Shown here: positions 46,399 through 55,051 of the stretch, one piece after another
How the letters are laid out: each line of letters starts with the position of its first letter
How positions within the stretch are numbered: the stretch's first letter is position 1
IMG/VR virus record: IMGVR_UViG_3300008954_003312
Location: 1 to 64,000 of that record
DNA from: a virus
Length of the DNA stretch: 64,000 bases
Strand: one strand, 5' to 3'
The notes under the pieces: generated by a model
What the model saw: only the letters and a program-made list of their open reading frames with translations
Told to the model about the DNA's origin: nothing
Database searches by the model: none
Translations under genes and position numbers: made by a program

Positions 46399-47110
46399 AA
46401 CCATTGACTATGCCGGATCTAAGCTCTCTGTCCAGTCTGCAACAAGGACATCAGGAGCTCAGAGATCAGGTGGCTCGTCTGCTACAGTTCAAACTAGTGT
46501 ATTAACAAATTTAGAAAAATATACATCTAATGCAGTACAGTCGTCTCTTTTAATCAATGAATCAACACTTGATTCAGGAAAGATTAGTACATCAGGAAAA
46601 GTTAATTCTCTTGCAAATTTTTCAAGAATGACCCCCTCAGGTGATTTGATGTCATCTGTTCTTGCTGCTGGTGGAATGAATTCTCTTTATGATCAGATGA
46701 GACTTGAGTACGCCTCTTCAGGAAGATCGATTTCTCAGATTGAAATAGGGGATGTTCAGACGGTATCTAGTGATACTTCTGACACAGCTGCTTCAGATGT
46801 GACAACGATCTATCAAGATGTTATATCTTCTAATATGCTAATGAATAGAGGCTTTGATCCTACAAGATCATCTATTATAGGATCATTTGAATTTATTCCC
46901 ATAGCAGATGAGATCGAGACAAATGATCAAACACTGCTTTACGATTTTACACCTACAACATGTCTTCTATTAGTTGATATGCAATCCATAACACAGCAAA
47001 CTAGATTATTTACTGTAAGCACGATTATCTATAGCCTCGGAGGTCTTGCAGATGATGATTCAGCACAGTCCTCCAGTAGTGCAGATTACTCAGGTTATAG
47101 CACAGATTAG
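46376..47110 (+). CDS. Tail-cluster protein, Ser/Thr-rich, function unknown
   Basis: A 244-residue protein, low in Cys and Trp, with a Ser/Thr/Gln-rich composition and no recognised domain. The ATG at 46376 overlaps the previous gene by 23 bp; a TTG at 46388 with GAGG six bases ahead is an equally good start. It sits in an unbroken run of virion genes and is probably structural. Confidence 0.5.
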   Translation: MRFQLTIKTIDYAGSKLSVQSATRTSGAQRSGGSSATVQTSVLTNLEKYTSNAVQSSLLINESTLDSGKISTSGKVNSLANFSRMTPSGDLMSSVLAAGGMNSLYDQMRLEYASSGRSISQIEIGDVQTVSSDTSDTAASDVTTIYQDVISSNMLMNRGFDPTRSSIIGSFEFIPIADEIETNDQTLLYDFTPTTCLLLVDMQSITQQTRLFTVSTIIYSLGGLADDDSAQSSSSADYSGYSTD

Positions 47111-47124
47111 GAGACTATATTATA

Positions 47125-47337
47125 ATGCCATCCAAAGATAGCCCAGGAAGAAGAAGAAGGCAGACTGATTTTAAAGAAAACGTTCGAAATGCATCCAAGA
47201 GACTGAACTTTAAGAGACAAAATGGTCAAAAATCTAAATCATCTTCTCAAAATATTAAAAAGTCTTTGAGAAGATTATCAAAAAGCGCAATCTCAATTAA
47301 TAGCTCAGTTAAAAATCAGCTGAATAGGAGAAAATAG
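47125..47337 (+). CDS. Small highly basic protein, function unknown
   Basis: A 70-residue protein with about a third Lys and Arg (GRRRRQTDFK, LRRLSKS, QLNRRK) and almost no hydrophobic core. AGGAGA precedes the ATG by 10 bp, and the next gene starts 2 bp after the stop. It could bind nucleic acid or an acidic virion partner such as the very acidic 1201-residue protein that follows; this is inference. Confidence 0.55.
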   Translation: MPSKDSPGRRRRQTDFKENVRNASKRLNFKRQNGQKSKSSSQNIKKSLRRLSKSAISINSSVKNQLNRRK

Positions 47338-47339
47338 AC

Positions 47340-50300
47340 ATGGCTGTAAAAACATCATTTGATGATGCTTTAATTGATGATTCTTTAGCAGGTGAGTCAT
47401 TTGATAATGAAATACAGTCTCTAATAGCAGAAAATTCTGTGCTACGGGCAGATACAGATCAAGTTTTAGATAATTTAACAAACATTCTTAGTTCAATTAA
47501 CGCTATTCTTAACTCTCTAAATATAAAGTTTGGTTCTTACATAACAAGCTCTTCATTAGTTGATGAGATGTATTCTAATCTAGGGGTTGATGAAGAATTA
47601 TACACTAATGCCAGTGACTCTTTGACATTGCAAGAGTATTTTACTCAAGTAATGGGTTTCTCTGAGGAAAAAATTGGATATATGTCTTGTACAGCAATGT
47701 TTATCCAGCTTTTAAATGATCTAAGAAACTCAATATCGACTTGCTCACCTGGGCTTGTTACAGCTGATGGTAGCTCGAGTGACTATACGCAGCATGGAGA
47801 AAGAGATGCAGCTTTTACTGATCGGACTGGTACCAGTGTCGCCGGTGTTGAGCATACATATTCAGAGAGAGTCATAGGAAATCTTAAGTCACATCTAGTA
47901 CAGAGCCCTTCTGGTCTCTATGATGGGCTATCACGTGTCAGTGCAGTCATAGAGGGCATCTTTGAATCAGGCCAGTGGCAGACTGGCGGATCACCCTCTA
48001 TCGGCAGCGAATCTGGAGAGTCTTCTGTTTCTGATATCCAAGAGGGTCTTTCTGATATTGGAGATGATCCAACGGGAATCGCAGCTTATCTTTTATATGT
48101 TACTAGAGACTTTATTAAGCATGTATCGCTTCAGTCGACTGGAATCAGGTCTGCTTTAAAGAGCTATATAAGTGTAACTGATAACACAACGATTGAAGAG
48201 ATACATACTGCAGTATTTGGAGATACTGGAGGAGAATCTGGTAAGCGTATTTTAGGTTACGGTCTTGAGACAACAGAGGGTGCTTCTGGTCAGCCTGAAA
48301 CAGCAATATATAGTGATATTATTATGCAAAGCTGGTCTTCTGAGATGAAGTCTTCAGAGTCTACTAATCCGGTTAATTATCTTCCGTTTGATAGATATTC
48401 TCTGATCACTGCAGATTCAGCTTATCTTCCAGCTATTCAAATCTTTATTAATCATATGCTTACAGAGTCTGGGACATCGGGATCTACGCTTTTAAATCCA
48501 AGAAGATTTGTTGCTTTTTCTAATAGAATTTCAAAAAAAATCTCTAATATAACAACATATGTTAAGAATATTATCTTAGCCAGAGGTGCATCAGAGTATA
48601 ACTCTGCTAAGCTTTTTGAGATTTGTGTTAAAAAATTTCAAGGTGTGCTTGAGTCTAGATATACTGGATCTGGTGAAGAAATCAATAAAACAGATCTAAC
48701 TAGAATGTTTATACTCTTACTTGCAGAAAAAGATGAAGATGTTGATAACGCTCTTTTAGATTTCTTGCTAATCCGAAGCACATTTAAGCGAAAGTGGAGT
48801 TCGGGAACAGGATACCCTACAGCTGAAGGCAAAGAGAATGACACTAGCCTGCTCGGTTCCGATGAGCGATTCCGAGCCGGGGTTGCTTCTATTACAGATG
48901 ACAGCATCACCTGGAGTGATTTGGAAACAGCTTATTATACAGCTGCTGCAACACTTGCAAATGCTGTTAGGGAATCTGCTGCATTCGGCGCACTTCATAG
49001 TTCCGGCGGGACAGTTCCGGCTGGAACAGAGATATTTGATGACTTAGCTATTGTAAAAAGAACCTTCAGCTCAGCAGATCCCTTTAGAGAGGGTGGCATA
49101 GATATTGGTGAAGATGATTCTTCCGCCTTGCAGAATGATCTTGAGTATGATTCTATTATTCGTGCAATAGCCTACGATCATGGTGAAGGTAATGATCTTT
49201 TTGATATTCTTTGGGTTTGTGTTAATGCCTTTCAAAGTGCAATTATGAATAGGTACCAGACATTAAGTGGATTTGATTCACCCATAGAGAATGGCGATAT
49301 TTTGACATATCAGTCAGATGAAATAAACAGATATGGTCGTGAGACTGCAGTATACATTTTCTTTAAGAAGTTTCTTTCAGAAACTATTCGAATAACTTTT
49401 AATAGGGGTGTTGATAACGAGTATAATGAAGAGCCATCGGGTGCCGATGCCCATGGCGATAATGAACCGGCTTACTACACATTTAGAGAGGGTGTATTTA
49501 TCTTTCTAAGCAATGTAATTTTAGAAAGCTATGAATCTATAGATAGTGTTAGTCAAAATCTTGACTACTGGGAATCGGAATGGCTCGGCGGTGGTGAAGG
49601 ACAAATAGAAGGAGATAGATCAGAGTTATTAAGCGCTGCTACTGATAGAGCATCTTACTTAGGATCAATCTATAGCTCATTAGTCAATGAAGATGCAAAG
49701 TGCATTAATCTTTTGCATTACTTAAACTCCATTTCAGATGAAATGGCGTCTGCCTCTAATCAGGTTCAGACAATGGTGGGGCTGCTCCCAACACCTGGGT
49801 TTAATGTTTCAGACGACGTCCTTGCCTTTTTAAAGCAACATCCCCAGGGTCAAAATATGCTTCTCACACTAACTAGAGATTCTCTAATGACTTCAAAGTA
49901 TCTTCACAAGGGGTTTCAAGATCACAGGCAGTACGATTATCAGGTTGCTATAAAGAACTTTGACGCTGAACAGATTTCAAACATGGTCCAGGCACTTTCC
50001 AATGATCTATCATCATACTTACCGAATGTAGGTATCCAATATGATTTTGTACCATCTGCATCTCAAGATAGAAAGAAGATCCTAGTTGTTGGTATCCCAG
50101 CCGGTGTTGCTGAATACCTTAGATATAAGGGTGCGTGGCTGGGAAATGATAGCAGATATCTTGACAGCACATATTTAAAGATTACAGTCTATAGGCGAAA
50201 TCTTCAGGATGATTCGGAGACTTCTATTCCTAAGGAGTTTTACTTTGATATGTCATCATATCTTCTTGAAGGCCTAGCAGGTGTTGATGATTCTGCGTCA

Positions 50301-50945
50301 CTTAGATCAGATGATCAATCTGTTACACACATATTCGCTAATATGCTAAGTGCTATGACAATATTTGACCCACTTATATTTGACGATATAGGTTCCCCAT
50401 CTACTTTTGAAACAGATCTCATTAAATGGGATGGAGAAAGCGTAAGTCTATCGCCTTCCGGAGAGATAGTTTTACAAAATCACTTTTTTGATTATTACCT
50501 CAAGATGTATCTTAGGATTGTTCTTGGAATTGATGTCTTTGAGGATTCTTTTCCTTTTAATGAGTCCGAGACAATATCTTCAACCTGCGATGCAGACAAG
50601 CAAGAGATTTTTAACTCCTTTGAGGAGGGCTTAGTGACTCTATATGCTAGCTCGGATGAGCTCGCTGAAGATTCTCAGGAGCTAGAGTTCAATAAGACAA
50701 GATCAGTCATTGCACAGTCTACAATCTTCAGCTCTATTAAGTACAGAAACAGGGTGTTGTTTTCAAGAATATTTGATAGAGTTTTCTGTATATACGTTGA
50801 TATTGATGATTTTGAGCTAGAGAGCGGAGAAGCTGATACATCTGAAAGTGTTCCATCTTTTTATCAGCTATATACAACCTATGAGATTGTTCCAGCAATT
50901 GGAGATGCCCCTGATCGATCAGGCAGTGAAGAGCAGGGCATGTGA
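47340..50945 (+). CDS. Giant acidic virion protein, no recognised domain
   Basis: A 1201-residue, strongly acidic, mostly helical protein behind a TAGGAGA box. The N-terminal 80 residues include a heptad-like helix (VLDNLTNILSSINAILNSLN). There are no membrane segments, collagen repeats or hydrolase motifs, and no long coiled coil of the kind expected of a tape measure. It lies between baseplate-type genes and the Fn3-bearing protein at 51018. I do not recognise its family; a large tail component is likely. Confidence 0.5.
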   Translation: MAVKTSFDDALIDDSLAGESFDNEIQSLIAENSVLRADTDQVLDNLTNILSSINAILNSLNIKFGSYITSSSLVDEMYSNLGVDEELYTNASDSLTLQEYFTQVMGFSEEKIGYMSCTAMFIQLLNDLRNSISTCSPGLVTADGSSSDYTQHGERDAAFTDRTGTSVAGVEHTYSERVIGNLKSHLVQSPSGLYDGLSRVSAVIEGIFESGQWQTGGSPSIGSESGESSVSDIQEGLSDIGDDPTGIAAYLLYVTRDFIKHVSLQSTGIRSALKSYISVTDNTTIEEIHTAVFGDTGGESGKRILGYGLETTEGASGQPETAIYSDIIMQSWSSEMKSSESTNPVNYLPFDRYSLITADSAYLPAIQIFINHMLTESGTSGSTLLNPRRFVAFSNRISKKISNITTYVKNIILARGASEYNSAKLFEICVKKFQGVLESRYTGSGEEINKTDLTRMFILLLAEKDEDVDNALLDFLLIRSTFKRKWSSGTGYPTAEGKENDTSLLGSDERFRAGVASITDDSITWSDLETAYYTAAATLANAVRESAAFGALHSSGGTVPAGTEIFDDLAIVKRTFSSADPFREGGIDIGEDDSSALQNDLEYDSIIRAIAYDHGEGNDLFDILWVCVNAFQSAIMNRYQTLSGFDSPIENGDILTYQSDEINRYGRETAVYIFFKKFLSETIRITFNRGVDNEYNEEPSGADAHGDNEPAYYTFREGVFIFLSNVILESYESIDSVSQNLDYWESEWLGGGEGQIEGDRSELLSAATDRASYLGSIYSSLVNEDAKCINLLHYLNSISDEMASASNQVQTMVGLLPTPGFNVSDDVLAFLKQHPQGQNMLLTLTRDSLMTSKYLHKGFQDHRQYDYQVAIKNFDAEQISNMVQALSNDLSSYLPNVGIQYDFVPSASQDRKKILVVGIPAGVAEYLRYKGAWLGNDSRYLDSTYLKITVYRRNLQDDSETSIPKEFYFDMSSYLLEGLAGVDDSASLRSDDQSVTHIFANMLSAMTIFDPLIFDDIGSPSTFETDLIKWDGESVSLSPSGEIVLQNHFFDYYLKMYLRIVLGIDVFEDSFPFNESETISSTCDADKQEIFNSFEEGLVTLYASSDELAEDSQELEFNKTRSVIAQSTIFSSIKYRNRVLFSRIFDRVFCIYVDIDDFELESGEADTSESVPSFYQLYTTYEIVPAIGDAPDRSGSEEQGM

Positions 50946-51017
50946 TGAAAATTATCAATTGGATATTACGAGAGGGTTTTATGATTTATTTTTATTTATT
51001 AACTAGAGGGGCTAGCG
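50946..51017 (+). promoter_or_regulatory. 72 bp gap with candidate late-promoter element
   Basis: The A/T run TTTATTTATTAAC at 50991-51003 ends 15 bp before the ATG at 51018, and GAGGGG forms the ribosome site. The CTAG-AGGGG-CTAG stretch around 51003-51015 is a short dyad that overlaps that site. Promoter function is inferred from the repeated position of similar elements. Confidence 0.3.
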
Positions 51018-52949
51018 ATGTCAAGTGAAATAGACGGTCAGCTTCCCACCTATCCAAGCAGACCTGTCGCATTTATTGATATTCCTGAGCCCACTGATTT
51101 TTCTGCAGATTTTCAATATAATTTTTTTACATCAGATGAGAGAGTCAGCGGTGATGCGACTACAGTATTGATCGATATGGGAATTACAAGAACAGATCAG
51201 CTCCTTACTACTAATCAGGCTTCGAGGCTTCCAAGATATATTGAGCTTCAATGGTCAATGGTTGACTTTAATAACTTTGAGGACGGCTCTTATAGGGAAA
51301 ATCTATATAACACATATAATCTTGACGATTACGGAATAAGTGAAAGTGATATCATGGACGAGGAGGCTATTTCAAATGCTTTCTTTAGTGCTGCTGCAAT
51401 GCAAGATACCGGTGCAGATGTGTCATTTTATAGACTTTCTGCTGGCTCAGCAGCTGTTCTTGGAATAGACTTCGATACAACATCAGGAAATACAGTTGGT
51501 GCCAGCCTTGCAAGAATGATTGGATCGACATCTATTGTTGATTCTAGCGGAAAGAAGCTCTTGATGGAGACGTTGTCCAATCTACAGTCGCAAGGGGTCA
51601 CCTTTGCTAGTTCAGATGTTAACACATCTATTGATTCATTTTTATGGACACCTGCTAGAAATTTAAAATTTAATTTTAATATCAATAATTTAATTATCTC
51701 TTCTTTGTTAAAATCATCTTCTGAAAACAGCTTGAGCTTATTTGAAGATGAGCTTAGATCAGGGCTCTTAGCAGCAAAAAAGATTCAAAATAGTGCAATA
51801 ACAAATTCAAATCCGGGAGCAGTAGATATATCTGGAGATTATGATTTTGAAATAACACCTATTCACATGACTGAACAGCCTACGACTGATGGAAATCTAG
51901 AATATTTTAATGAAGGTGCAGTTCTTGCTGGATATGTGATTGAAAAACAGGAGCTATTGCCTGATGGGTCGCTTATTCAAAGAGATTCTATTTTAGTCTC
52001 CTCTAAAGGTATCAAGAGTGTTAAAGATCCTCACGTTAGATATGGGGCTGCATATATCTATACTGTTAAAGCTGTTGCTATAGCTAGATTTGAGGCAATG
52101 AGAGGTGATCCAGAGTCTTCTAACGCTGATCAGATTGTTATAGCTGATGTCCTAATTAAGTCAAAAGGTACATCTCTGACTGTTAACTGCTTTGAGAGTG
52201 TCCCGCCACCACCTCCTAACAATCTAAGATTTCATTACAACTTTGAAACCGAAGATTTGGTTATTTTTTGGGACTTTCCTGTAAATACCCAGCGAGATAT
52301 TAAGAGATTTCAAATATTTAGAAGAAAGAGTGTTCATGATCCTTTTACTATTCTTAAAGAGTACGACTTTGATGACTCCGAGTCAAAGTCAAATACACTA
52401 GAGAAAACACCTAGAACTCTAATTGAGACCATGACATATCCTTCAACATATTTCATAGATGAAGAATTTAAAAAATCAAGTAGCTATATCTATGCTGTTT
52501 GCTCGGTTGATGCACGGGGTCTTACATCAAACTATTCAAGTCAGTTCTTAGTTAGCTTTGATTCTTTTAAGCAGTCAGTTAAAGTTACTACAGTCTCTGC
52601 AAAAGAGGCACCTAAGTCTTATCCAAATCTATACCTAACACAGGATCTTTTTGTTGATACCATGAAAGATAGCGGCCACAGCCGAATTAATCTTTATTTT
52701 GACCCTGAGTATATTGATGTTCTTTCAGGTGAGACAGGAACAGAAGAGTCTTTATCTCTATTTTCAAAAGATGGAACAACAGAAAATCCAGACTATAGAT
52801 TGCAGATTATAAATACAGACCTTCAACAAGGCGAGGTTGTCAATATTTATATTGGAGGAAGTATACCTAGTGAGTATTTTAGTTATACCAGGGCATCTAG
52901 TATTGAGCTTGCATCTATGGGCGGTCTTGACTTTGGATCAGATTCTTAG
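51018..52949 (+). CDS. Virion protein with an Fn3-like domain
   Basis: A 643-residue protein. After a Pro-rich hinge (VPPPPPNN near residue 398) there is a clear Fn3-type unit: LVIFWDFP, then IKRFQIFRRKS and YIYAVCSVDARGLTSNYSS (about residues 400-510). The region before (YVIEKQELLPDGS, YGAAYIYTVKAVA) may be another. It probably is a baseplate or fibre-attachment component. Confidence 0.6.
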   Translation: MSSEIDGQLPTYPSRPVAFIDIPEPTDFSADFQYNFFTSDERVSGDATTVLIDMGITRTDQLLTTNQASRLPRYIELQWSMVDFNNFEDGSYRENLYNTYNLDDYGISESDIMDEEAISNAFFSAAAMQDTGADVSFYRLSAGSAAVLGIDFDTTSGNTVGASLARMIGSTSIVDSSGKKLLMETLSNLQSQGVTFASSDVNTSIDSFLWTPARNLKFNFNINNLIISSLLKSSSENSLSLFEDELRSGLLAAKKIQNSAITNSNPGAVDISGDYDFEITPIHMTEQPTTDGNLEYFNEGAVLAGYVIEKQELLPDGSLIQRDSILVSSKGIKSVKDPHVRYGAAYIYTVKAVAIARFEAMRGDPESSNADQIVIADVLIKSKGTSLTVNCFESVPPPPPNNLRFHYNFETEDLVIFWDFPVNTQRDIKRFQIFRRKSVHDPFTILKEYDFDDSESKSNTLEKTPRTLIETMTYPSTYFIDEEFKKSSSYIYAVCSVDARGLTSNYSSQFLVSFDSFKQSVKVTTVSAKEAPKSYPNLYLTQDLFVDTMKDSGHSRINLYFDPEYIDVLSGETGTEESLSLFSKDGTTENPDYRLQIINTDLQQGEVVNIYIGGSIPSEYFSYTRASSIELASMGGLDFGSDS

Positions 52950-53054
52950 AAGGAATTTAATATTTTTAGTCTAAAAGATAAGTTAATGGCTATAATATTT
53001 AATCTAGGTTAACTTTAAATTTTATAAATCTATAATTAGATGTAGGAGGAAAAA
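52950..53054 (+). promoter_or_regulatory. 105 bp regulatory gap with two dyads, AATATTTAATCT and TATAAATC
   Basis: This gap holds a 13 bp palindrome (TTTTAG-T-CTAAAA, 52964-52976), then the 7 bp inverted repeat AAGTTAA/TTAACTT (52980-52986 and 53009-53015) flanking AATATTTAATCT at 52994-53005. TATAAATC at 53023-53030, one mismatch from the T4 late core TATAAATA, is 32 bp before the ATG. AGGAGG at 53044-53049 is the strongest ribosome site seen in the window. Late promoter and possible operator are inferred. Confidence 0.45.
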
Positions 53055-53756
53055 ATGGGATTCTTAGACAATTCTACAAATAACATTATTATTGATGCTG
53101 TTTTAACAAATCTCGGTAGAGAGTTCTTAGCTAGAAACGATGGATCTTTTTCTATTTCAAAGTTTGCGCTAGGAGATGATGAAGTAGATTACTCAATAAT
53201 TCAAAAATTTGGTAGAACAGTTGGTGTTGAAAAAATTGAGAAGAATACACCAATATTTGAGGCACTAACCTCAGGAAATCAAGCAATCAAGAGCAAGCTA
53301 GTCAGTGCAAGCGATCCCACACTCACGAGGCTTCCAAGCATTGTTATTACTGGGCCAGATGCAAATAACACTGTTGAGCTTACAAGGACAACGACAGCCT
53401 CTTCGACAACCAATGAAAAGACGCTAATTGTTGAACAGTCACAATCAGGAGGGGGTACAGTTCCCACAGACTTGCAGGATCCTGCAATACTTCTTGAATG
53501 TAATAACTTATTTGTAAGTGTCAAGGGAAAAGTTCCAGAATCTATAAATTCTGATAATATAGCTACATACCTTATAGTCAAGAATCCTACTACACTTTCT
53601 GGAAATAGATCACAGTTTACACTAACGATATCTGCTAAGAATGTTTCATCTTCTTTGTTTAATGCATACGGAGATGATTCAACCGTTATTTTACCGGTTA
53701 CAGTAACCGGAATTTCATCTGGTGCTAGCAGCACGTTTACTGTACAGATTACATGA
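53055..53756 (+). CDS. Probably highly expressed virion protein with N-terminal module shared with 42719
   Basis: A 233-residue protein beginning MGFLDNSTNNIIIDAVLTNL, then FSISKFALGDDEVDY, a start that aligns by eye with the protein at 42719. The C-terminal 150 residues are beta-rich and Ser/Thr/Val-rich, like decoration or tail-tip proteins. The best late-promoter-like site and the full AGGAGG box in front suggest strong expression. No enzymatic motif is present. Confidence 0.6.
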   Translation: MGFLDNSTNNIIIDAVLTNLGREFLARNDGSFSISKFALGDDEVDYSIIQKFGRTVGVEKIEKNTPIFEALTSGNQAIKSKLVSASDPTLTRLPSIVITGPDANNTVELTRTTTASSTTNEKTLIVEQSQSGGGTVPTDLQDPAILLECNNLFVSVKGKVPESINSDNIATYLIVKNPTTLSGNRSQFTLTISAKNVSSSLFNAYGDDSTVILPVTVTGISSGASSTFTVQIT

Positions 53757-53775
53757 TAATTGGAGTTAATAAAAA

Positions 53776-55041
53776 TTGGGTACCTATAAATCTATAAGCG
53801 CAGCTGATATTAAGACAAGCAGATCTTCTTTAAATCAGCTTGTTGATATTATTCAAGAGGACATTTCAGGCTCTGTAACAAGAAAGACATTTCAGGTTTT
53901 TGTCACAGGAGGTGTCGCCTCCTGTCCCGGTGTGACGTCTTCTCAGTACCACACTGTCTTTGATCAAAATTACAGTTTCCAGACTGCTAATGAAATTTGT
54001 GACATGACTATCGGACTTTGGGAATCTGGGTCTACAGTCGCGAGCTGTAGCACAGGAGAAGATAGCGCCGGTAAGCTTCTATTCACATCAGAGACGCTGA
54101 TGATGAGAGAAAAAGTGGACCTCTACAGGCAATACTCTCAGACTCTCTTAGGCTCTGACACTGTTTTCCAGATTCCGTATAAGGGAAGCAGTCAGAAGAA
54201 TATCGATAATGCAATGTTTATTAACTTTAAGAGACTTTTTGCTCGAGATGCTATTAAGAAAGAGACATTTGCTATGCGAATGTATGCCACAGCGGTCATT
54301 GATTTTAATGACACGACAACAAGAGGGGGTAGCACAGCAGGAACACCTTATTCAAATCTCGATAGAACCACAACTACAGGCAGCAAGATCTGGACAGATG
54401 TAGGTGCTTCAAGCTTGACACATGTAGCCTATGGTGGCACAGTTGCAAATATTGTTGACTCTGCAGATACAAGCAACTATGGCGGACTGATATTCTATGA
54501 TCAGGGAATAATTGTCATGGATCTTGAAAGGTGCATATCAGGATCTCAGCATGTTTCAGGTGTTATAAGCAGCATGTCTCCTAATTCTCGTGCTGATGCA
54601 GCAGCAGGTCAATCTATAATTGGAAGCGGGACATCTGACACAGCTACAGATCCAAACTACAGGGCTACATTTATTCCCTCGCTTATGAGATGTGGATCAA
54701 TAGACGATATTGTTAATCATCTTGCATCTTGTAGATTCCAGTCAGGGTCTTTAACAGCCATAACATTTCAAAATGTTACAGAGATCAACTCTACGCTGAT
54801 ATTCTGTCGTGCAACAGCAGATGAGTTTAATTACTCAGGAAATCCAACATTTACTGATGCTGATGATAGGCTAGTTGTAATTGATACCGGGGAAGAAAGC
54901 ACACAGAGAACATTTAGCTTTATTACCTCTGTAGGTCTTTATGATAATAATAATAACCTGCTAGCTGTCGCAAAGCTGTCTAGGCCAGTTCAGAAAAGCG
55001 ATGAGAAGGATCTGACAGTCAGAATCAGGCTAGACTTCTAA
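53776..55041 (+). CDS. Tail protein sharing a C-terminal module with the protein at 55052
   Basis: A 421-residue protein starting with TTG ten bases after GGAG. From about residue 150 to the end it follows the same order of motifs as the last 190 residues of the next gene product: an NFKRLF...KETF segment, GLIFYDQGIIVMD, SSTLIF-type Cys strand with EFNYSGNPTF, and the terminal FITSVGLYDNNNNLLAVAKLSRP ending in RIRLDF. This ending is typical of phage tail-associated virion proteins. It has five or more Cys. Confidence 0.6.
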   Translation: MGTYKSISAADIKTSRSSLNQLVDIIQEDISGSVTRKTFQVFVTGGVASCPGVTSSQYHTVFDQNYSFQTANEICDMTIGLWESGSTVASCSTGEDSAGKLLFTSETLMMREKVDLYRQYSQTLLGSDTVFQIPYKGSSQKNIDNAMFINFKRLFARDAIKKETFAMRMYATAVIDFNDTTTRGGSTAGTPYSNLDRTTTTGSKIWTDVGASSLTHVAYGGTVANIVDSADTSNYGGLIFYDQGIIVMDLERCISGSQHVSGVISSMSPNSRADAAAGQSIIGSGTSDTATDPNYRATFIPSLMRCGSIDDIVNHLASCRFQSGSLTAITFQNVTEINSTLIFCRATADEFNYSGNPTFTDADDRLVVIDTGEESTQRTFSFITSVGLYDNNNNLLAVAKLSRPVQKSDEKDLTVRIRLDF

Positions 55042-55051
55042 AGGAGACATC

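Noticed and set aside
53279-53734. 151-codon open frame on the minus strand
   Set aside because: It lies wholly inside the plus-strand virion gene at 53055-53756, is a low-complexity translation, and has no ribosome site or neighbours on that strand.
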